From the NCBI GenBank assembly GCA_020740775.1, contig JAHEWK010000005.1, positions 434,001 to 498,000 of the forward strand: DNA of 64,000 nucleotides, in the 5' to 3' direction. The notes beneath the pieces were generated by a model. It made no database searches. It was given only the letters and a program-made list of their open reading frames with translations, and had not been told where the DNA came from. Position 1 is the stretch's first letter. The number at the start of each line of letters is the position of its first letter. The position numbers and the translations under genes are program-made. Origin of the DNA: Ilyonectria destructans (Eukaryota > Ascomycota > Sordariomycetes > Hypocreales > Nectriaceae). Of the stretch, positions 56,764 through 64,000 are shown piece after piece.

Positions 56764-58550
56764 CTAAACTTTCCTCGGTGCCCTGCTCGTAAATCTAACA
56801 TCGAAGTCTGTCTGCTTGACAAACCAAGAGCCTTGGATATTCCACTGCGATGCAGGATCGGCAAGCTCGACCTAAAGTATTCTTGTCAGTAAAAGGCATC
56901 CTTCATCCTGATATATGCATCTTTTCACAGCGAATCAAGTGAATTATAAGCCTTACCTTGAAGTTCCGTAGCACTGCTGCCACGACCTTGTATATTTCCA
57001 GGTAGCTGATGTTCTTGCCAATGCACGTGTGGCTTCCCATGCCAAAAGTGAAGAAATACTTCTTCATCTTGGACATTTTACTCTCGTCGGCTTCGATCCA
57101 GCGCTCGGGGTTAAACTTATCGGCGTCATTGCCAAAGATGTCCTTGCGGAAGTTGATGACCCAAGGACTGCAGCCGACAATTGTCCCACCTGGAATGAAG
57201 TTGCCGGCGATAATTAGCCCCTCATCAGGCACCATGCGCTCCATTGACAGGCCAACTGCTGGAAAGATCCTCAGTGATTCCTTGACTACTCCATCCAGGT
57301 ACGGTAGCTTTTGTGCTTCAGTCCACGACACCAAGCACGTCTCCGTGTCGGCAAAGTGCCCGCGAGCCTCAGCGGCTTCAAGTTCTGCCATAAGGTTCTT
57401 GTAGCAGCCTGGTGTTTTCAGAAGGTAATAGAAAATGCTCCTGAGCGAGATTGCCGTGGTGTCTGAGCCGGCGTTGATGTTGGCCTGTGTCAGCGACATG
57501 ACTTGGTCCTCGGAGATGCTGCCATGCACATAATGGGTCTCCAAGAATCGTGAGAGGAAATCGCGAGGACGATTATCGCTCTTGACTGGTTGGGTTAACT
57601 TGTCACCTAGGTCCAGTTTCCGCTGTCTAATTTGTTCGGCACCGTAGGCCACATGGGTAAGTGTCGTGTCAAGGAAGCCCAATCGTCCTGCGAGGAGCTT
57701 GATGGGATTCCTTCGTAGGAGAAGGTCAGTCCACGGAATCTGGCCTACCTACGCAAGAATGTCAGTCATATATACCCTGAAAACGGAGAGCTAGTCGTCT
57801 TACCAGACCGGCGTATCCCAAACCTCGGTCAATGGCATCTATGATGCCTCCCACATCGCGACCCTGTTCCAAGAACCCCATCTGCTTGCTAAAAGTGAGT
57901 TCTCCAATGACATCGAAGGCGTAGTACTGGAGCCAAGTCGACAAGTCACATAATCCTCGTGCGCCGGGCTGATCAGCCCAACGTCCTCGGATCTGGGCGA
58001 GGAAAACTCGAGTGGTGGAGTCAACCAATGGCTCGAACTGTAGTAACGTCGTTAGGGCGTAGGCGTTGGAAGCACCGCGGCGAAGTTTGGCGTGGGCATT
58101 CTCGTCTGTGGTACTGAAGATTGTGCTGATGGAGTGACCGCCTCGGATCCCGCGCTGCACAGAGTAGAATTCGGACTGGTGGGATTTGAGTCAGTATCGC
58201 AGCTCAGGATGTATAACTACAATGTAGGGGCACACCTTTCGTAGTCTTTGCTTCCCGGAGTAGATGTCTCCAATGGCTTGTGGATTGGCAAAGGATAGCG
58301 TACGCGGCCCGAGCCTCACGATATCGCCGTAGCGTTGATGTAGCTCACGCTGTTCCTCCTGGGGACGGCCCCTGTGAACCATGAATAAGCGCCATATGTC
58401 GGTGACTGAGGCCCAGAATGGACCCGGGAATCTGCTCAATCGTGTCCAGTATCTTCTATAAAGGACAAGGCAGACTGGCAACAGAACAGAAAGCCAAAGA
58501 ATCCCCGTGAAGGACGGTATCAGAGATACCACATGCTCTGCCAGTACCAT
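56764..58550 (-). CDS. Cytochrome P450 (5), pisatin-demethylase-like
   Basis: Four exons (58550-58236, 58175-57804, 57748-56957, 56871-56764) give 528 residues. An N-terminal anchor (FTGILWLSVLLPVCLVLY) is followed by FPGPFWASVTDIWRLF, YAFDVIGELTFSKQMG, the I-helix NAGSDTTAIS, ExxR in KESLRIFP, PERW, and the heme loop FGMGSHTCIGKNIS. It is clearly related to P450 (4), so the two are diverged paralogues in inverted orientation. Exon 3 has a possible alternative acceptor two codons downstream. Likely hydroxylates or demethylates an aromatic substrate at the ER. Confidence 0.88.
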
Positions 58551-58979
58551 ACTGACGTGGAAGGGGGGATTGACTAGTGTAAATGGAGATCCCTTATTTA
58601 GCCTTAAACGAGTTATTGAACATGTATTGTCAGAAGAAGTTATTTTCCCCTCCCTTGATTTGTAGTCGCAACCAGACGTCGCTCCTTTCGTGTAGGTAAC
58701 ATGATTGGCTCAAGATTTCACACCATGGAGCACCAGCCCGGCGAGTCGACCAAGGCCACTCCCATCGGAGCGGAGTCCGAGGAAACTGCGAAGACGCTAG
58801 AGGGCCACCCAAAGTCATCACAGGTGGTACAGTCACCGATGCAATTGCAGAGTAAGAGCGTGGATGTTCGGGGGTAGATTCATAGCAAAGGCTAGAGTTG
58901 ATGCTATTGATAGTCTTATCGCGTCTATAAGAAATACCTCTAGAAGATCTGCGCTTTCTAGATTAATGCTATCCGTCGA
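58551..58979. promoter_or_regulatory. P450 (5) upstream region
   Basis: These 429 bp hold the P450 (5) promoter and the 3' end region of the next minus-strand gene. TCGGAGCGGAGTCCGAGG at 58765-58782 has three TCCG/CGGA words, with TCGGA and TCCGA as inverted arms, about 220 bp before the P450 start. Confidence 0.45.
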
Positions 58980-59801
58980 TCATGCAAGATAATAGCCACC
59001 ACTAAGAATAATATATTCGCCATTGACCCATTTCGACCTATCTTCAGCCAGAAACCCTACGGTCCAAGCAACATCTTCGAGTGCGGCAAAAGATCCCTCA
59101 CAGGGAGTGCCCTTGTCGAAGATCTCCCTGACAGCATCGAATTGATCACCCAACATGCCGAAGAAGGCCTGATTGGCAACCGGTCCGGGGCCGACGCCAT
59201 TGACCGTGCAGCCATACTTGGGCGGCAGTTCGCGCGCCCACACGCGAATCATGGCATCAATGGCACCCTTAGTGGCCGCATAGACTCCCTGCGCGGGCTC
59301 CGGCAAGCGTGATGCCGCCGAGCCAATGCAAATGATGCGGGATCCGCCGTTTACGCCGGACATGTTGCCGGAGGGCGTGTACGGAGTGAGATGCGGGAGG
59401 ACGGCTTTGGTTAGCAGGAAGCTGCCGCGCGCATTCAGGTTCATAGCCTGGTCCCATGTCTCGGGCTCGGCTTCCCACAGCGGCGCCATGGGCACGCGGC
59501 CGGCGTTGTTGACGAGAATGTCGATGTGGCCGAATCTTGCCACGGCGGCCGCGACGAGTTCCGCTGGTCCGTCCATAGTCGAAAGATCCGAGCAGACAGC
59601 GATCCACGGCGTTGTGAGGCCTCGCCCGACAGCCTCGCACTCGCCCTTGAGGGTTTCCCAAGGGTAATTGAGGACAATGTTGGCCCCTCGCGCGGACAAC
59701 TCTTTGGCAATGGCGGCGCCAATGCCCGAGGACGAGCCGGATATGAGGGCCGTCTTTCCGCGCATGGTGTGTACACGGTCTGATGTTTGTTGGGAGTTCA
59801 T
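58980..59801 (-). CDS. Short-chain dehydrogenase/reductase (SDR 2)
   Basis: Intronless, 273 residues. The cofactor loop is SGSSSGIGAAIA, NNAG is near residue 98, and the catalytic Tyr174 and Lys178 lie in GVYAATKGA, with Ser in CIGSAASR thirteen residues upstream. The end, VNGEYIILSGGYYL, resembles the C-terminus of 3-oxoacyl-reductase-type SDRs. No acidic residue follows beta strand 2 (IVLNYPWE), which leans toward NADP(H). It may dehydrogenate a dihydrodiol or reduce a ketone in the catabolic pathway; the substrate is unknown. Confidence 0.88.
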   Translation of the reverse strand: MNSQQTSDRVHTMRGKTALISGSSSGIGAAIAKELSARGANIVLNYPWETLKGECEAVGRGLTTPWIAVCSDLSTMDGPAELVAAAVARFGHIDILVNNAGRVPMAPLWEAEPETWDQAMNLNARGSFLLTKAVLPHLTPYTPSGNMSGVNGGSRIICIGSAASRLPEPAQGVYAATKGAIDAMIRVWARELPPKYGCTVNGVGPGPVANQAFFGMLGDQFDAVREIFDKGTPCEGSFAALEDVAWTVGFLAEDRSKWVNGEYIILSGGYYLA

Positions 59802-60215
59802 AATGGTAGGCTTTCGTGATATTTAAAGTGACACTGTGGTACAAGTTGCGAGATGTAGCAGCCGGGTTGTGTGCTTTATAGATCTGTATATGACCGAGTT
59901 GGGCGGCCTGGTTGCTCATCCACTCACCGGACTTGGGCTCCGGTGATGCGAAATTGTCCTATCGTCAAATTTGGCCTTTCCGGTACGAAGCTGATTAGCG
60001 CCCGCCGGTCTCGGCCATTACACCTCAGTTCATTACACGGAAGGCTCGTAAAGGCATTCAAGGTGGCATTGGTTTTGCGTACAGATCTGGTGTTCTATTT
60101 GAATAGAGGTAAAGCAAACTGGGCCGTCTCATCCTTCATAAATATATAACTAAGTCGTAACGGATAAAAACATTAATTCTATCTCTGCGCAACTTGTCCT
60201 GTGCATTCGTCAAAT
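59802..60215. promoter_or_regulatory. SDR 2 upstream region with large palindrome
   Basis: These 414 bp include the perfect inverted repeat TCACCGGA-CTTGGGC-TCCGGTGA at 59924-59946, about 125-145 bp before the SDR start, the longest palindrome of this type in the window. The rest is the 3' end region of the sulfhydrylase gene. Confidence 0.6.
59924..59946. promoter_or_regulatory. Inverted repeat upstream of SDR 2
   Basis: TCACCGGA and TCCGGTGA are perfect 8-bp arms around a 7-base spacer, in the SDR 2 promoter. Confidence 0.6.
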
Positions 60216-61599
60216 TTATTTAGGCACGCTGGGTGAGGCGTCTAAGCTCTGTTGGATGTCGCGCTTAATATCATCCAGAGACTCAATGCCCACAGACAGT
60301 CTGATCATTTCCTCTGCCACCCCCAGCGCAATCTTTTCCTCCGGAGATATCACTTTGTGTGTTGTCGACGCGGGGTGAAGAGCGGACGTTTTGGTATCTC
60401 CATAGCTATACGATTCAGTGTTAGCAAGAGAACGCATTTATGAGACGCATTCCAGTTGGACGTCAGAATGATCTAATAACTTACCTCGCCATACTTCCAA
60501 TAAGCTTGAAGTTATCGACGACTTGTTCTCCTGCATCGTAACCTCCACGCACACCAAACATGAGCAAAGCTCCCGCTCCCCGAGGGAGGTATTTCTGCGC
60601 TCTAGGGTAGGCGCTGTGAGATTTCAAGCCTGGATACTGTACCCAAGCGACGCTCTTGTGCTGCTCAAGCCACTGTGCAAGCTCAAGAGTATTTTTTGCG
60701 TGTCGCTCACAGCGTAGACTGAGAGTTTCAAGTCCGAGCAAGAGTTGCTGGGCATTGAACGGCGATATACAGGCGCCGACGTCACGCAAGAACTGGCCCC
60801 TGATGCGCATGATGAACGCCCTCTTGCCATACATCTCGAGGAAGTTCAGGCCATGATAGCCAGCGCACGGTTGATTGAAGTTGGGAAACTTGGGATCGCT
60901 CCAATCAAACGTGCCGCCGTCGACAATCAGTCCTCCCACTGATGAGCCGTGGCCGCCGAGCCACTTGCTCGCGCTGTGGATAACAATGTCGGCGCCGTGC
61001 TTGATGGGCTGGCAGAAGTATCCTCCTGCTCCGAAGGTGTTCTCTACGATGAGAGGTAGCCCCTTGCGTCGGCATACTTTGGAAATGGCCTCGATGTCGG
61101 GAATGTCAAAGTACGGGTGTCCCATCGTTTCGATGTAGACGGCTCTGGTCTTGTCATCGATGGCGGCCTCAATGCTCTCCGGCTCGTCGGCGCTGAGCTT
61201 GGCCGTCACCCCAATTTCAGGGAAGAGGAAGCTGAACTGGTTGTAGGCACCATGGTAGAGGTTCTTGCTCGCCACGATATTCTCGCCTGTACGAGTGAGA
61301 GCAAGAATGGTCGTAAACACTGCTGCTTGCCCCGAGGCCACAGCAACAGATGCAACGCCTCCTTCTAACGCAGCGACGCGTTTTTCGAGGACCTCAATGG
61401 TAGGGTTACCAGTGCGTGTGCCAATGTAGCCTTCTTCTTCCAGTCCAAAGAGCTTGGCTGCTTGAGCCGAGCTGTCGAAATCGAAGCATACTGTCTGGTA
61501 TATTGGAACGGCTCGAGACTTGGTCGTTGGGTCTATCTCGTATCCTGCGTGGAGCTGTAGGGTATCAAAGCCTGACTGGGCGATATCTTCGTCCTTCAT
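60216..61599 (-). CDS. O-acetylhomoserine sulfhydrylase-like PLP enzyme
   Basis: Two exons (61599-60485, 60405-60216) give 434 residues, the family length. Features: FDTLQLHAGYEIDPTT, PIYQTVCFDF, YIGTRTGNPTIEVLEKRV, ASGQAAVFTTILAL (phosphate binding), VENTFGAGG with the nearby Asp/Asn of the ring-binding site, the PLP lysine in SASKWLGGHG, and HPASTTHKVISPEE. It belongs to the Cys/Met metabolism PLP group that replaces an acetyl group on homoserine with sulfide or a thiol. A second, cluster-located copy often has a role different from the housekeeping enzyme, for example gamma-substitution on a metabolite; this is inference. Confidence 0.9.
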
Positions 61600-62050
61600 C
61601 TTGACAGTTGGAAATAGGTCGTTCTTGGTGTGTGACGAAGATTAGTAAACAGAACTCTTATTATGGCCAAGGACCCGAATGCTTCCCGTTAAACAGTGCC
61701 CACGCGAACCAATCGGGCAAAGGAGATGATGGTATGTTATCTGTTCGGCTTCATTGCAATTTCTACGACGGACAAGTGGAGCAAGAAAGTTGGAGGTTTG
61801 TAATCATAGACATCAACGGATTCCTTCCGCTGCGTCCGCTCGGCACATCAAAATGAAGTCCGTGATCCCGGACACCAACTCCGACCACGACGGGTTAGTG
61901 TACGACGCTACAACACGGAGATTTTGTTGCCTCATCCAGCTGCTTCGAATACAATTGGTTCACAGGCCGCATTACTCGATTCAATTATTGCCCATCAGCC
62001 CTATCAACCCAATCAGTGACAGCATATCAACATTTTGAGGAACAAGCAAA
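61600..62050. promoter_or_regulatory. Divergent promoter, sulfhydrylase / FAD monooxygenase
   Basis: These 451 bp separate two divergent starts. TCCG words are concentrated at 61834-61893, including AGTCCGTGATCCCGGACACC and ACTCCGAC, like the other promoters in this half of the window. Confidence 0.5.
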
Positions 62051-63480
62051 ATGCCTTCCCCCGGTCTCAATGTCATCATTGTTGGTGCTGGATTTGGCGG
62101 CCTGTCTGCGGCGATAGAATGTAGTGAGCGTGGCATGGGCGTGACCATCATTGAGCGTTACCCCGACTCCAATAGCGCTGGAGGTGAGCAAAGCCTCTTG
62201 CATCATGTCTGAATAATGACGCTGATTAACAGACATCATCGACTTCTTCCCCAACGGAGGCCGCGTTATCCGACGCTGGGAGGGCGGTAATGTCGGCAGG
62301 GAATTGCACGACATTGGCGCTGATAAGATTGATGTCATGGAGCTCAGAAAATGGAACGGTCAGTCAATTGCCGATATTCCATGGGCTAGTGACGACGAGG
62401 CGCGAGATATGACCTACGCAGGACACCGGGGCAATATGCACAATGTCATGCTGCGCTATGTGCAACGTCTGGACATCAATATTATTCTCGGCCGCCAGGT
62501 CATCAGCTACCACGAGAAGGATTCTCAATCCGGCGTCACCTTAGACGACGGACTGCAGCTCTGGGCCGACCTCGTCATCGCCGCCGACGGTGGACGATCC
62601 GTGGCTCGCCAGCAGGTCCTTGGCTTGGGTGACGAAAAGCAGGGCAGCGGTTGGGCCATCTTCCGGACGTTCTTTGAGTCTACTGAAGAGGCACGCGCAC
62701 ACCCGGACTTGAAGGACTTTATGGGCAAAGACAAGGACAATGTCCGAGTCTGGATGAGTGACAACCTGAGCATGTTGGCGTACTCCTGGAATGAGGCCAA
62801 GCAGGTCGCCTGGGTGTTGATGCATCCGGTAGGTTGATTCATCTCCTCTAATAGCAGACTCTGATCTTCTTGACCTACAGGATGAGCAAGACATTCCCGA
62901 ATCATGGTCTCTAGCCGCGACCAAGAAAGACATGGCCCCCTGGATCAAGGAGTTCTCGTCACCAGAGGCCCAAGCACTCTTTGAAATCACCCCCAGCGGA
63001 CACACCATCGACTTCAAGCTCGTCTACCGCCCTACTCTCAAGAAGTGGACTAGCAACGGTGGCCGTACCATCCTCATCGGAGACGCAGCTCATTGCAACC
63101 TTCCCACCGCCGGTCAAGGCGGATCTCAAGCCATCGAAGATGCCGTCACCCTCGCATACTGCCTCCAGCACTGCGGCGGCGACGTGCCTCTGGCCACAGA
63201 GGTTACTCAACGCATCCGCTACCACCGCTCCAACGTGGTGCACAAGAGCGGCCAGCTCAACCGCGATTCCTTCGACAAGGTCCCGTGGGACGTCATCGAG
63301 GCGGACCCTGAGACTTGGGCCCGGAAGCGGTTCCCTCACCTGCGTCCGCATGATGCTATTGCTACAGTCGAGGCCAACTTTGAGAAGATTGCCGCTGATA
63401 TTCGCAGCGGGAAGAAGGGCTCGTTGGATGAGGTGGCCATGCCGCTGCCAGTCGGTGGTGTGTTTGAGGGCGACCATTGA
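62051..63480 (+). CDS. FAD-dependent aromatic monooxygenase (salicylate-hydroxylase-like)
   Basis: Three exons (62051-62183, 62233-62828, 62881-63480) give 442 residues. The FAD-binding GAGFGGLSAAIE is at the N-terminus with IIERYPDSN at the end of strand 2; the DG motif is VIAADGGRSVARQQ; and the GD motif is ILIGDAAHCNLPTAGQGG, which binds FAD ribityl and closes the fold. This is the class A flavoprotein hydroxylase arrangement, with salicylate and 3-hydroxybenzoate hydroxylases as close types. It would hydroxylate a phenolic acid using NAD(P)H and O2, supplying a catechol to the ring-cleaving enzymes. Substrate specificity is inferred only. Confidence 0.9.
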
Positions 63481-64000
63481 TCACAGTGAGCATTAGATTT
63501 AGTTTGATCGTATTTAGCTATATAAAGTGTCCACATGACTTGATTCAACCTTGAGATCCTCAATGTGTTTGGAAGTGTGACACGAAATATTCACTCCTCG
63601 ACATATTCTTGAGCATTACAATCGTGGTCCAACTAGCCGCCTACACAAGCGAAGCAAAAGTAAGCACTCGGCAATCGTATTGACGGTAAGTTGTAAATTG
63701 ATTTTGATTCTTTTAGTACTGATTCACAGTCGAATGACGCCATCGAACAATGCCAGAGGTCCTCCGTCTGCTGGCTAGTATCGATGGCTCACAGAAGGGC
63801 ATGGATACAGTAATAGATTCGTCAATGAGCTTGTATTGCGATTCTCACGATGTAAAGTACGATAACCATGGCCATACCGTCCGCCCTCGAGCCACGGTCG
63901 ACACTACCACATCGCTCAGTAACACTGTCCTGCTGGTGAGAGTAGTTTTAGACTAAGCGCTTAAATCCTCGCAATTTCCTTCTTCTCGGAATGTCCATTC
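63481..64000. other. Right edge, no gene identified
   Basis: The last 520 bp contain only short frames without family features. A TATA-like TATATAAAG lies just downstream of the monooxygenase stop (near 63522). A neighbouring gene may begin beyond the edge. Confidence 0.4.

Noticed and set aside
59269..59919. Long Arg/His-rich frame overlapping the SDR 2 gene on the same strand
   Set aside because: It is a frame-shifted shadow of the SDR; composition is non-protein-like, whereas the SDR frame has all catalytic motifs.
62959..63496. Long open frames on both strands over the last exon of the FAD monooxygenase
   Set aside because: GC-rich third positions create open shadow frames; only the monooxygenase frame has family motifs.
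1..64000. CRISPR arrays, tRNA or rRNA genes, intact transposons
   Set aside because: No regularly spaced repeats, no cloverleaf-like tRNA boxes and no transposase or terminal repeats were recognised by eye; a tRNA or repeat scan would be decisive.

Overview
The window is genomic DNA from a filamentous ascomycete (Pezizomycotina). Genes are monocistronic and carry many short introns (about 45-150 nt) with GT..AG ends and CTAAC-type branch points. The families present are typical of this group: a fungal Zn2Cys6 regulator, a DUF3425 bZIP factor, LaeA-like methyltransferases and several P450s. I cannot name the species from sequence alone. Nearly all of the roughly 26 genes are accessory-metabolism genes. 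No polyketide synthase, NRPS, terpene cyclase or other scaffold-building enzyme is visible, so this is either the tailoring/catabolic part of a larger locus or a stand-alone catabolic region.

Left block (0.8-27 kb). A sugar-type MFS transporter (-) shares a promoter with a Baeyer-Villiger-type flavin monooxygenase (+). Then come a bZIP regulator (-), a fungal-type transcription factor without a DNA-binding domain (-), a second Baeyer-Villiger-type monooxygenase (+), a short-chain dehydrogenase (+), a 4-coumarate-CoA-ligase-like enzyme ending in a peroxisomal AKL tail (-), an unusual P450 (+), two LaeA-like methyltransferases in tandem (+,+) and an NmrA-like protein (+). The chemistry suggests oxidation of a ketone or ring to an ester or acid, then CoA activation.

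Middle island (27-33 kb). An intronless 1120-residue TPR-CHAT protein with an intact His/Cys dyad lies beside an ankyrin-repeat frame that is broken by a nonsense codon and lacks a start. These look like parts of a fungal NLR/cell-death-type repertoire rather than metabolism.

Right block (33.8-63.5 kb). Two P450s are followed by a compact set of aromatic-catabolism genes: amidohydrolase-2 decarboxylase (-), extradiol dioxygenase (-), fumarylacetoacetate-hydrolase-family enzyme (+), isoflavone-reductase-like NmrA protein (+), LovD/beta-lactamase-like serine hydrolase (-), polyglutamine Zn2Cys6 regulator (+), metal-dependent amidohydrolase (+) and intradiol dioxygenase (+). After these come two related P450s facing each other, a short-chain dehydrogenase, an O-acetylhomoserine-sulfhydrylase-like PLP enzyme and a salicylate-hydroxylase-like FAD monooxygenase. 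Together they could hydroxylate or decarboxylate an aromatic acid to a catechol, open the ring by two different routes and hydrolyse the product.

Several promoters in this right block contain CCGG/TCCG-type palindromes, a plausible operator family for the local Zn2Cys6 regulator. Splice sites were placed by hand from frame continuity, consensus sites and family conservation. All summed exon lengths are multiples of three. Starts and short exons are the least certain parts.
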